Source: Acidobacteriota bacterium | Lineage (GTDB): Bacteria; Acidobacteriota; Thermoanaerobaculia; Multivoradales; Multivoraceae | Reading direction: 5' to 3' | Assembly: GCA_026707325.1 (NCBI GenBank) | Contig: JAPOXA010000006.1 | Coordinates: 1-32,250, forward strand | Length of the DNA: 32,250 bases | Part shown: positions 14,000-21,852 of the stretch, one piece after another | How positions within the stretch are numbered: position 1 is the stretch's first letter | Layout of the letters: every line of letters begins with the position of its first letter | Translations under genes and position numbers: made by a program | Notes under the pieces: model-generated | Database searches by the model: none | What the model saw: the letters and a program-made list of their open reading frames with translations, nothing else | What the model was told of the DNA's origin: nothing

Positions 14000-14980
14000 A
14001 TGCCAACACCCGTTCGAGTCGCCGTCACCGGAGCCGCCGGCCAGATCGGCTATTCCCTGATCTTCCGCATCGCCGCCGGCGAGATGCTGGGGCCGGAGCA
14101 GCCGGTGAGCCTGCACCTGCTGGAGATTCCGCCCGCGATGGATGCGCTGTCGGGAGTCGTCATGGAACTCCGTGACTCGGCGTACCCCCTGCTGCACGAG
14201 GTCGTCACGAGTTCGGACGCCGACGAGGCGTTCGACGGCGTGGACATCGCCATGCTGGTCGGCGCGCGGCCGCGCGGACCGGGCATGGAACGCAAGGACC
14301 TGCTGCAGGCGAACGCGGCGATCTTCTCCGTCCAGGGCAAGGCCCTCGACGCCCACGCGAGCCGGGACGTGCGGGTGGTCGTCGTCGGCAACCCGGCGAA
14401 CACGAACGCCCTGATCGCGGCCAGCAACGCGCCGGGCCTCGACCGGCGCCAGTTCACGGCGATGACCCGGCTCGACCACAACCGGGCGATCAGCCAGCTC
14501 GCGGAGAAGACCGGCGTCCACACGACCCGGGTGCGCCGCATGACGATCTGGGGCAACCACTCGGCGACCCAGTACCCGGACCTCAACCACACCCTGGTCG
14601 ACGGACGGACGGCGCCCGCGCTCGTCGACGAAGCCTGGACCCGCGAGGAGTTCATCCCCACCGTTCAGCAGCGCGGCGCGGCGATCATCAAGGCGCGCGG
14701 CGCCTCGTCCGCGGCCTCGGCCGCCGCCGCGGCGATCGACCACATCCGCACCTGGGTCCAGGGCACGGCCGACGGCGACTGGGTCAGCATGGCGATTCCG
14801 GCCGACGGCAGCTACGGGACGCGCGAAGGCGTCGTCTACTCCTTCCCGGTGACCACCAGCGGCGGCGACTACTCGATCGTCCAGGGCCTCGACGTCGACG
14901 AGTTCAGCCAGGGACGGATGCAGGCGACGCTTGACGAGCTGTTCAAAGAGCGCGCCGGCGTCGAAGAACTGCTGCCGTAG
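14000..14980 (+). CDS. mdh: Malate dehydrogenase (NAD-dependent)
   Basis: A 326-residue cytosolic-type malate dehydrogenase that oxidises malate to oxaloacetate in the TCA cycle. The nucleotide-binding motif is V9-T-G-A-A-G-Q-I-G-Y. Substrate-site marks are the [10 protein letters not shown] loop, [18 protein letters not shown] and the catalytic histidine in [12 protein letters not shown]. Length is standard for this family. The start is ATG 14000, fixed by GAGGAGGA at 13983-13990; the frame is open upstream, but those codons read through the MNT remnant and do not belong. It stands alone with its own candidate promoter, and the next gene is 104 bases downstream. Nothing is unusual in the sequence. 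Confidence 0.96.
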   Translation: MPTPVRVAVTGAAGQIGYSLIFRIAAGEMLGPEQPVSLHLLEIPPAMDALSGVVMELRDSAYPLLHEVVTSSDADEAFDGVDIAMLVGARPRGPGMERKDLLQANAAIFSVQGKALDAHASRDVRVVVVGNPANTNALIAASNAPGLDRRQFTAMTRLDHNRAISQLAEKTGVHTTRVRRMTIWGNHSATQYPDLNHTLVDGRTAPALVDEAWTREEFIPTVQQRGAAIIKARGASSAASAAAAAIDHIRTWVQGTADGDWVSMAIPADGSYGTREGVVYSFPVTTSGGDYSIVQGLDVDEFSQGRMQATLDELFKERAGVEELLP

Positions 14981-15030
14981 AAGGGCGCGGACGATCGGGG
15001 CCGCTTCACCGGTTCTCCATCTGGCGGCGC

Positions 15031-15036
15031 TATGCT
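15031..15036 (+). promoter_or_regulatory. Possible -10 element (TATGCT) before the ferritin gene
   Basis: TATGCT fits TANNNT, 49 bases before the ferritin ATG at 15085. It sits between two copies of GGCGGCG. GAGGA at 15076-15080 is the ribosome-binding site. No -35 box, Fur box or other regulator site is clear. Confidence 0.3.
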
Positions 15037-15084
15037 GGCGGCGTTCGCTTCCAATCGCCACCAGATCCCCGACACGAGGACACG

Positions 15085-15612
15085 ATGGACCAGACCCTCC
15101 ACGACCGTTTGAACGCGCACCTCGGCCTCGAGTTCGAGGCCGCGCATCGCTACCTGTCCATGGCGCTCTGGCTCGAGCGAATCGACTTGCCCGGCTTCGG
15201 CGCCTGGCTGCGCGGCCAGTCGGCCGACGAACTCGGCCACGCCCACCGCATCATCGATCACCTCGCCGACCGCGACCTACTCGTCCGGATCCCCGAGATT
15301 CCGGCCCAGCCGACCGAGTGGGAATCGCCGGAAGCCGCCGTCGCCGCCATTCTCGAGAGCGAGCAACGGGTCACCGAGGCGATCGAGGAACTCTACGACC
15401 TCTCCGAGAAGGTCCACGACCGCGCCGCCTCGATCATGCTCCAGTGGTTCATCAACGAGCAGGTCGAGGAGGAGAACGTAGCCCGCACGCTGCTTGGCCG
15501 GCTGAGGCTCGTGGGCGGCGACGGCGTCGGTATGCTGATGATCGATCAGGAACTAGCGAAGGGCACGGTTCCCGGCGCCATGGCGGAACCGGGAGCGGAC
15601 GGAGACGAATGA
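15085..15612 (+). CDS. Non-heme ferritin (FtnA-like iron storage protein)
   Basis: A 175-residue four-helix ferritin that oxidises Fe(II) and stores iron inside a 24-subunit shell. The ferroxidase residues align with E. coli FtnA: E16, E49, H52 (ADELGHAH), E93, Q126 and E129 (QWFINEQVEEE). The C-terminal helix GVGMLMIDQEL also matches FtnA. No bacterioferritin heme-ligand methionine is evident, so this is the FtnA type and not Bfr. A short acidic tail (EPGADGDE) follows the core. The MFS transporter gene begins 13 bases downstream, so they may be co-transcribed. With a nearly complete heme pathway 4-12 kb away, it fits an iron economy centred on heme, though the link is by position only. Confidence 0.92.
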   Translation: MDQTLHDRLNAHLGLEFEAAHRYLSMALWLERIDLPGFGAWLRGQSADELGHAHRIIDHLADRDLLVRIPEIPAQPTEWESPEAAVAAILESEQRVTEAIEELYDLSEKVHDRAASIMLQWFINEQVEEENVARTLLGRLRLVGGDGVGMLMIDQELAKGTVPGAMAEPGADGDE

Positions 15613-15625
15613 CCACGGGAGCCGA

Positions 15626-17236
15626 ATGACGTCAACAGACCAGGATCGCCAGACCCCAGCCCCGCCGGCCCCGAGCCGCCGCTACTCCAACTACGTCCTG
15701 GGCGTCCTCGTCCTGGTCTACGTCTTCAACTTCATCGACCGTCAGATCATCTCCATCCTGGCGGAGGACATCCGGGCCGACCTGGGGATAGGCGACGCTC
15801 AGCTCGGCTTCCTCTACGGCACCGCGTTCGCCGTCTTCTACGCCATCTTTGGCATCCCGCTCGGCCGCATGGCCGACATGTGGACCCGCAAGAGCCTGAT
15901 CTCGATCGGTCTCGCGGCCTGGAGCCTGATGACCGCGTTGTCCGGAACGGCCCGCGGCTTCGCTTCGCTGGCCGCCTACCGGATCGGCGTCGGCATCGGC
16001 GAATCGAGCGCCAGTCCGGCCGCCTTCTCCATGCTGGGGGACTACTTCCCGCCCCGGTTGCGAGCCACGGTGACCGCCATCTATTCGAGCGGCGTCTACA
16101 TCGGCTCCGGCGTCGGCATCGCGATCGGCGGCCTGATTGTCGACCGCTGGAACGCCGCCTACAGCGACGGCGGCGCTCCGTTCGGGCTGGTCGGCTGGCA
16201 GGTCGCGTTCTTCGCCGTCGGCGTGCCCGGGCTGCTGATGGCGGTCTGGGTCTGGACGCTGCGCGAGCCGGTTCGCGGCCTTCAGGAGGGCATCGTCACC
16301 GCGAATCATCCGGCGCCCTTCAGGGAACTGGGGAAGGAGACGGCCGCCGTGCTGCCGCCGCTCACCCTGCTCTCGCTGAACCGGGTGGGCGGCGGCCGAG
16401 CGGTGGGCCGGAACCTCCTGATCGCCCTGGGCTGCGCCGCCGTCGTCTTCCTGCTGATCCAGGCGCTCGGCAGCCCCGTGCAGTGGATCGCCCTCGGCAT
16501 CGGGGCCTACGCCTTCTTCTCCTGGGTGCAGGGTTTGAGAATCCGCGACCGGCCCGCCTTCGAACTGATCTACGGCACGCGGTCCATGGTCCACGGGATG
16601 ATCGGCTTCGGCTGGATGGGCTTCGTCGCCTACGGCGCCGGCTTCTGGGGACCGACCTTCTTCCGGCGGGTCCACGAGGTCAGCGCCACCGAAGCCGGCG
16701 TCGTCCTCGGTCTCACGATGGCGGCGGCCGGCTGGATCGGCGTCGCGGGCGGCGGCGTCGTCTCCGACCGGATGAAGCAGAAGAACCCCCGGGCCAGAAC
16801 CTTGTGCGGCCTGCTCGCCGCGCTGGCTTCCATCCCGTGCGGCGTCGCCTTCCTGCTGGTCGAGAACACGCTCGTCGCGTACTTCGTCAACTTCGCGTTC
16901 GCCGCGGTCTCGGCAAGCTGGATCGGCTCGGCCATCGCCATGTCCAGCGACCTCGTGCTGCCCAGGATGCGGGGCACCTCCGCCGCCTTCTACATCCTGG
17001 CCGTCACCTTTGTCGGCCTGGCCCTCGGGCCCTTCCTCATGGGCTGGCTGAGCGGCTTCTTCGAGGCCGGCGGCGCCGACCCGGGCCGGGCGCTGCAGCT
17101 CGGCATCCTGGTCGGTCTGGCCGGATACGCCGTGGCCGCGGTCTTCTTCTGGCTCGCCGGACGCAGCGTGGAAGCGGACGAAAGTTCCCGGGTCGAGCGT
17201 GCGCAGGCCGCCGGCGAGGTGGTCGAAGCGGCCTGA
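15626..17236 (+). CDS. Spinster-like MFS transporter
   Basis: A 536-residue inner-membrane major facilitator. The first helix has VYVFNFIDRQIISIL and the loop between helices 2 and 3 has G.PLGRMADMWTRK, both typical of the Spinster/Spns-like group often annotated as hexuronate or sphingolipid-type transporters. The substrate cannot be deduced. Besides the usual 12 helices there are two extra hydrophobic segments in the central loop (LLIALGCAAVVFLLIQAL and WIALGIGAYAFFSWV, about residues 270-308), so 14 helices are likely. A GGGAG lies 6 bases before ATG 15626, and the ferritin stop is 13 bases upstream. The gene converges on exonuclease III with a 5-base gap. A long open frame antisense to it is a high-GC artefact. 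Confidence 0.88.
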   Translation: MTSTDQDRQTPAPPAPSRRYSNYVLGVLVLVYVFNFIDRQIISILAEDIRADLGIGDAQLGFLYGTAFAVFYAIFGIPLGRMADMWTRKSLISIGLAAWSLMTALSGTARGFASLAAYRIGVGIGESSASPAAFSMLGDYFPPRLRATVTAIYSSGVYIGSGVGIAIGGLIVDRWNAAYSDGGAPFGLVGWQVAFFAVGVPGLLMAVWVWTLREPVRGLQEGIVTANHPAPFRELGKETAAVLPPLTLLSLNRVGGGRAVGRNLLIALGCAAVVFLLIQALGSPVQWIALGIGAYAFFSWVQGLRIRDRPAFELIYGTRSMVHGMIGFGWMGFVAYGAGFWGPTFFRRVHEVSATEAGVVLGLTMAAAGWIGVAGGGVVSDRMKQKNPRARTLCGLLAALASIPCGVAFLLVENTLVAYFVNFAFAAVSASWIGSAIAMSSDLVLPRMRGTSAAFYILAVTFVGLALGPFLMGWLSGFFEAGGADPGRALQLGILVGLAGYAVAAVFFWLAGRSVEADESSRVERAQAAGEVVEAA

Positions 17237-17241
17237 CCGGG

Positions 17242-18018
17242 CTACGACCTCAGGCTCGCCATGACCGGCGCGTGGTCGGAGGCGATGAGCCCCTCCTTCT
17301 TCTTCCTGTAGTCGCGGTCGGTCTCGACATCCTGCACACGCTCCCGGACGGTTTCTGTCGCCAGCAGAAAGTCGATCCTCAGGCCCAGGTTGCGGTGGAA
17401 GGCGCCGAACCGATAGTCCCACCACGAGAACTTGACCGTCTCCGGATGGAGTTCCCGGAACAGGTCGACGAAGCCGAGGCCCAGCAGCGCGCGAAACCGC
17501 TCGCGCTCCGCCTCCGTGTGGTGGATGCCGCCGGCCAGGCGGTCCTCGTCGTGGGTGTCGAGGCGCGTCGGCGCAATGTTGAAGTCGCCGCAGAGAACCG
17601 CGGACTCGTCCGCGCCGAGTGAACCGCCCAAGTAGTCCCGGAGCGAGTCGAACCACGCCAGCTTGCGCGGATAGTCCAGGTGATCGATGTCCTTGCCGTT
17701 CGGGCAGTAGACGGTCGTGAAGTCGAGGCCCGCGGTCTTCACCCGTAGCAGGCGCGCGCCGGCCTCCTCCTCGCCCGGCAGGCCGGACTGGACCTCCTCG
17801 ATGGTGTGGCGCGAGAGGACGGCGACGCCGTTCCACGCCTTCTGGCCGCATACGGCGGCGTGGTAGCCGAGATCCTCGAGCGCCAGGATCGGGACGCTGT
17901 CGGCGGTCGCCTTGAGTTCCTGGAGGCCGACCACATCGGGCCGCCGCGCCTTGAGCCAATGGACGAGGAAGTCGAAGCGCGCTCCCAGGCCGTTGATGTT
18001 CCAGGTGGCGATCAGCAA
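17242..18018 (-). CDS. xth: Exodeoxyribonuclease III (AP endonuclease, Xth family)
   Basis: A 258-residue endonuclease/exonuclease/phosphatase fold enzyme that cleaves abasic sites in base-excision repair. Conserved sites are N7 (TWNINGL), E34 (LQELK), the YCPNG loop, CGDFNIAPT with metal-binding D and N, the WWDYR motif, RIDFLLAT, and the closing SDHAPV with the catalytic histidine. Length is typical. The start is taken as TTG 18018, giving L(M)LIATWNINGLG; GGAG lies about 8 bases upstream, and no in-frame ATG or GTG fits the N-terminal beta strand. It follows the M2 peptidase gene with a 4-base gap, so it is co-transcribed and may depend on coupling. The two functions have no obvious link. 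Confidence 0.94.
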   Translation of the reverse strand: MLIATWNINGLGARFDFLVHWLKARRPDVVGLQELKATADSVPILALEDLGYHAAVCGQKAWNGVAVLSRHTIEEVQSGLPGEEEAGARLLRVKTAGLDFTTVYCPNGKDIDHLDYPRKLAWFDSLRDYLGGSLGADESAVLCGDFNIAPTRLDTHDEDRLAGGIHHTEAERERFRALLGLGFVDLFRELHPETVKFSWWDYRFGAFHRNLGLRIDFLLATETVRERVQDVETDRDYRKKKEGLIASDHAPVMASLRS

Positions 18019-18022
18019 GCCG

Positions 18023-19843
18023 CTAGCTCCAGCCGCAGGACCGGCCGGCGTTCCGCTCCTTGAGCCAGTCGGCGAGCGGGGCGAAGTAATCGAGGATCGC
18101 CGTGGCGTCCATCTCCGAACTGCCGCCCATGGCCTCGAGCGCCTCCGGCCACGGCCGGCTCAAACCCATCGCCATCATCTCGCGCAGGCGGCGCCCCGCC
18201 TCTTCCTCACCGTAGATGGAGCAGCGATGGAGCGGGCCTTCGTAGCCGATCGCCGCGCACAGGTCGCGGTGGAACTGGAACTGGAGGATGTGCGCCAGGA
18301 AGTAGCGGGTGTACGGCGTGTTGCCCGGCACATGGTACTTGGCGCCGGGGTCGAAGTCCTCCTCCGTTCGCGCCGATGGAGCGGTCACTCCCTGGTACTG
18401 CTCGCGCAAGCGCCACCAGGCCGCGTTGTACTCCTCCGGCGGCGTCTCGCCGGAGAACACGCCCCAGCGCCAGCGGTCGACGAGCAGACCGAAGGGCAGG
18501 AAGGCGACCTTGTCCAGGGCCATCCGCATGAGGAGCGAGAGGTCGGCCTCGGCCGGCGGCTCCTCGTCGAGCAGACCGATGTCGACGAGGTAGCCCGGCG
18601 TGACGGACAGGGAGATCGTGTCGCCCAGCGCCTCGTGGAACCCGTCGTTCGCGCTGTCCCGGAACAGGGGCGGCAGCTCCCGGTAGCCGAGCTGGTAGTA
18701 CGTGTGGCCGAGTTCGTGGTGGATCGTCGAGAAGTCCTCGGCGTTGATCTGGATGCACATCTTGATCCGGACATCCTCGTCCAGGTCGAGATGCCAGGCG
18801 CTCGCGTGACAGACGACGTCGCGGTCTCGCGGCCGGAGGAACTGGGAGCGCCGCCAGAAGGTCTCGGGGAGTTCCTCCATCCCGAGCGAGGTGAAGAAGC
18901 CCTCGGCGATCTCCACCATCTCCCGCTCCGACGTCTGGCGCTCGCGGAGAATCTCCGTCAGGTCGTAGCCGGGAGCGGCGGCCTCCGGCGCGACGAGGTC
19001 GAACACGTTGGACCACGATTGCGCCCACATGTTGCCCAGGACGTGCGCCGGGATGGCGCCCTCGGGATCGACGACGACCGGACCGTACTGCTCGGCGAGT
19101 TCGGCGCGGACGTGGCAGTGCAGGTCGTCGTAGAGCGGCTTCACCTGCTCCCAGAGACGGTCCGTCTCCGCGGCGAAGTCGTCCGGCGGCATGTCGTAGC
19201 CCGACCGCCACATCGCGCCGGTGTCGTCGTAGCCGAGGCCCCGGGCGCCTTCGTTCGAGAGCTCGACGAAGCGCTGGTAGTCCGCCTTCATCGGCGGCGA
19301 GATCGTCCGCCAGCCCTCCCAGGCGTCGAGCAGCGCGCCGGCGTCCCGGCTGTTGTCGATCACGTCCTCCAGATCGTCGAGTGAACGGCAGGATTCCGGC
19401 CCGCTCGGGCAGTGCCTGCCGGTGCCGTAGGCCGCTTCCATCCTGGTCGTGATCTGACTCAGTTCCTCGATCTTCGCCTCGTCAGCCGGCGCGGCCACGG
19501 TCAGTCCGCCGCGGAGCAGGTTGAGCTTGCGCGCCACCTCGTTCGCCTCCGACGCCGCCTCGTAGGTCGCCGCCTCCTGCGCGAAGTCGATCGCGCGGGT
19601 CAGCGCCTCCGCCCCGGCACGCGCCGCCAGGGCGGTCGTGTCTTCGTTGATGTACGTCGACTGCACCCAGGCCGCGCGGCTGCCGTCGTAGTAGTGCTCC
19701 ATGAGCGTCTCCTCCGCCGCCGCCGTGAACTCGGCCGCCGTCGGCCGTACTTCGCCGGCGCAGCCGGCAAGCAGGACGGCCGCGGCAGCGACCAGGGGCA
19801 GGCAGAAGGGGCGTAGTCGGGTTTGAAGCGAAATCGGCGACAC
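18023..19843 (-). CDS. M2-family peptidyl-dipeptidase (ACE-like), lipoprotein
   Basis: A 606-residue zinc metallopeptidase of family M2, which removes C-terminal dipeptides. The zinc site is H376-E-L-G-H380 with the third ligand E404 in NDGFHEALGD, 24 residues after the second histidine, as in angiotensin-converting enzyme. The N-terminus has a signal peptide ending in a lipobox (LLAGC, C28), so the protein is lipid-anchored in the envelope. Family marks include AQSWSNVFDLV, FYTSLG-like FFTSLGMEELPETFW, CHASAWHLD, and AKYHVPGNTPYTRYFLAHILQFQFH with an active-site-type histidine pattern. The start is GTG 19843, set by a strong AGGGAGGA 6 bases upstream. Likely role: breakdown of peptides for nutrition. 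It is the first gene of a pair with xth. Confidence 0.94.
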   Translation of the reverse strand: MSPISLQTRLRPFCLPLVAAAAVLLAGCAGEVRPTAAEFTAAAEETLMEHYYDGSRAAWVQSTYINEDTTALAARAGAEALTRAIDFAQEAATYEAASEANEVARKLNLLRGGLTVAAPADEAKIEELSQITTRMEAAYGTGRHCPSGPESCRSLDDLEDVIDNSRDAGALLDAWEGWRTISPPMKADYQRFVELSNEGARGLGYDDTGAMWRSGYDMPPDDFAAETDRLWEQVKPLYDDLHCHVRAELAEQYGPVVVDPEGAIPAHVLGNMWAQSWSNVFDLVAPEAAAPGYDLTEILRERQTSEREMVEIAEGFFTSLGMEELPETFWRRSQFLRPRDRDVVCHASAWHLDLDEDVRIKMCIQINAEDFSTIHHELGHTYYQLGYRELPPLFRDSANDGFHEALGDTISLSVTPGYLVDIGLLDEEPPAEADLSLLMRMALDKVAFLPFGLLVDRWRWGVFSGETPPEEYNAAWWRLREQYQGVTAPSARTEEDFDPGAKYHVPGNTPYTRYFLAHILQFQFHRDLCAAIGYEGPLHRCSIYGEEEAGRRLREMMAMGLSRPWPEALEAMGGSSEMDATAILDYFAPLADWLKERNAGRSCGWS

Positions 19844-19849
19844 GACGAA

Positions 19850-19857
19850 TCCTCCCT
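19850..19857 (-). promoter_or_regulatory. Strong ribosome-binding site fixing a GTG start
   Basis: AGGGAGGA on the minus strand ends 6 bases before the GTG at 19843. It is one of the strongest Shine-Dalgarno sites in the window and decides the start of the M2 peptidase. Confidence 0.8.
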
Positions 19858-19956
19858 ATCTGTTCCGGGCCCCGACCGGCGCCAGGCGTCTGACAGCGGG
19901 ACCGAGAATCGACTCTATGCCAGGGCTCGGCGCCGGCGCGCCGAACCGAAGCTCCG

Positions 19957-19962
19957 TAGAAT
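19957..19962 (+). promoter_or_regulatory. Possible -10 element (TAGAAT) before the hemCD cluster
   Basis: TAGAAT fits TANNNT and ends 10 bases before the hemCD ATG at 19972. No Shine-Dalgarno is present between them, so a transcript starting at or within a few bases of ATG is plausible. No -35 box is recognised. Confidence 0.4.
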
Positions 19963-19971
19963 CCCCGTTCG

Positions 19972-21852
19972 ATGGCACCGATCGTCATCGGCACCAGGGC
20001 GACGCCACTGGCGCGGATTCAGGCCGACCTGGTTGCCCGGCGGCTCGGTGAACTGGGCGTGGACACGGCGGTCCGAGCCATGTCTTCCCAGGGCGACCGC
20101 AGCCTCGGAGGCAGCTTCGCCCAGGCCAAGGGCGTGTTCACAGGCGAGCTGACCGCGGCCCTGCGCGACGGCTCGGTCGACCTCGTCGTCCACTCGCTGA
20201 AAGACCTGCCGGTCGAGGACGAGCCCGACCTGGTGATAGCGGCGGTGCCGGAGCGGGAGCGGCCGTTCGATCTGCTGCTGTTCGCGCCGGGCCTCACGAC
20301 CGGCCGAGAGGGAAGAGCGAGCGAGGCGACACCGGAACTCGCGTCACTGCTCGACGCCGGCGAGGACGCTGCCGGCCGGAGCGTGGCAGCGGCCGCCGAT
20401 GCGTTCGCGCCGCTGCCCCCGGGCGCGCGCCTGGGCACCTCGTCCCCGCGCCGGCAGGCCGGCGCGCTGGCGATCCGGCCGGACCTCGTCTGCTGCGCGG
20501 TCCGCGGCTCCGTCGGTCGCCGGCTCGAGTGGCTTCAAAGCGGTGCGATCGACGCCCTGCTGGCGGCGGAGGCGGGCGTCCTGCGGCTGGCGCGCAGCGG
20601 GGAGCTGGATGAGCGAGCGATGGACATTCTCGGATTCCGATTGAATCTCCGCTCCTGGCCATGCGCTCCCGGACAGGGCGCGCTGGCCGTGCAGGTGCTG
20701 CGCGGCGGCCGGCTCGACGGACACGCGGCGATGGCGGCGCTCGACCACCCTCCGAGCCGCGCCGCCGCCTTCGCGGAGCGCTCCCTGCTGGGTCGGCTCG
20801 GCGGCGGCTGTCTGCGGCCGTTCGGCGCCTGGGCGGACGCGCGCGGCGCCGGCCCGGAAGGGCCGGTGCTGCACGAGGTCCATGCCTTGATCGCGCCCGA
20901 CGACTGGCGGGAACCTGCCGCGGTCGGTGAGGCGCCGCGTGCCGTCGGCGCAGCGGCTTCAGCAGCGGACGGCACGGTCGATCTCGACGCCCTGACTGAG
21001 CGGATCGAGCGGGGATTGGCGGAGTTAGGTGCCGGCCTGACGGCCGGCGCGCTGTTCTCTGCGGGTCAGAAGACCCGCGCACCCAGTCCGGAGACGCCGG
21101 ACCTCATCGTGACCTCCGAGCCGACGACGATTCGCCGGCTGACCAGGAGGCTTGACCCGGCCGTCCGGGTCGCGGCTCTGCCGGCGACCGCCGTCGAGGT
21201 CTTCGATACCGCCTGGCCGGCCGACCGCATCGACCTCAACCGCCCGCGCCGCCAATGGCCCTGGCTGCTCGTCTCCTCCCCGAACGCCGCGCGCGTCGTC
21301 GCGGAGCGCGCCGCCCGCGAGCTGGTCTGGGGCCGGCTGCCGTGGTGCGCGCTGGGCGAAGGCACCGCCCGCGCGCTGCTTGCGGCCGGCGTGCCCCCGA
21401 ACCTGGCCGCGCGGGCCTTCGGCGGCCAGGAGTTCGCTCGCTACGCCGACCGGGTGCTCGACCCCCATTGCCCGCTGTTCGTGCCGCATTCCGCTCGCGG
21501 CGGTACGACGCTCGTCGAAGCGCTCGAGGCGGCGGGCCGCCAGGTCACTGCCTGGGCGGCCTACACCGTGCATCCGAACGACGACCTCGACTGGCCCCAA
21601 GGTTGGCAAGCGGCCCACGCCCGCGTACTCTTCACCGCTCCATCGGCGGTTTCCGCCTTCGCAGCGTCCGGCCTGGACTGGCCGGGAAGCTGCTGGGCGA
21701 TCGGAGCCGCCACAGCCGCGGCGCTCCGGAGCGCCGGAGCCGGCAACGTGAAGTGCGCACAGGAACCGACCGCCGCCGGCATCGAACGCCTGTGGCTCGA
21801 CGAAGCGGGCGCCCAGCCGAAAGTCAATCGCGACCCGAGGGAGACTGAATGA
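19972..21852 (+). CDS. hemCD: Fused porphobilinogen deaminase / uroporphyrinogen-III synthase
   Basis: A 626-residue two-domain enzyme. Residues 1 to ~355 are HemC, which joins four porphobilinogens into hydroxymethylbilane. It shows IGTRATPLAR, SSQGDRS, KGVFTGEL, VHSLKDLP, LGTSSPRRQA, the C-A-P-G-Q-G-A-L motif and C280 in GGGC, the thioether ligand of the dipyrromethane cofactor. Residues ~376-626 are HemD, which closes the ring to uroporphyrinogen III; it is diverged as usual, with LLVSSPNAAR, LGEGTARAL, PHSARGG.TLVEAL and FTAPSAVSAF. The linker (residues 364-372) is encoded by a 27-bp palindromic repeat. HemC also has a roughly 30-residue insertion before LGTSSPRR. The frame is continuous, and ATGA at 21849-21852 couples it to hemL. 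Fusion of these steps is known elsewhere but uncommon. Confidence 0.93.
   Translation: MAPIVIGTRATPLARIQADLVARRLGELGVDTAVRAMSSQGDRSLGGSFAQAKGVFTGELTAALRDGSVDLVVHSLKDLPVEDEPDLVIAAVPERERPFDLLLFAPGLTTGREGRASEATPELASLLDAGEDAAGRSVAAAADAFAPLPPGARLGTSSPRRQAGALAIRPDLVCCAVRGSVGRRLEWLQSGAIDALLAAEAGVLRLARSGELDERAMDILGFRLNLRSWPCAPGQGALAVQVLRGGRLDGHAAMAALDHPPSRAAAFAERSLLGRLGGGCLRPFGAWADARGAGPEGPVLHEVHALIAPDDWREPAAVGEAPRAVGAAASAADGTVDLDALTERIERGLAELGAGLTAGALFSAGQKTRAPSPETPDLIVTSEPTTIRRLTRRLDPAVRVAALPATAVEVFDTAWPADRIDLNRPRRQWPWLLVSSPNAARVVAERAARELVWGRLPWCALGEGTARALLAAGVPPNLAARAFGGQEFARYADRVLDPHCPLFVPHSARGGTTLVEALEAAGRQVTAWAAYTVHPNDDLDWPQGWQAAHARVLFTAPSAVSAFAASGLDWPGSCWAIGAATAAALRSAGAGNVKCAQEPTAAGIERLWLDEAGAQPKVNRDPRETE
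21060..21086. repeat. 27-bp dispersed palindromic repeat, copy 2
   Basis: Identical over 27 bases to 9745-9771, including the 7-bp stem and AGAA loop (GCGGGTC-AGAA-GACCCGC, 21061-21078). Here it is read on the plus strand as AGQKTRAPS in the linker between the HemC and HemD domains. Confidence 0.85.

Noticed and set aside
15632..17959. Very long open frame (over 2 kb) on the minus strand across the MFS transporter and exonuclease III genes
   Set aside because: High-GC shadow frame, Arg/Pro/Gly-rich with no domain, while the other frames encode clear family members.
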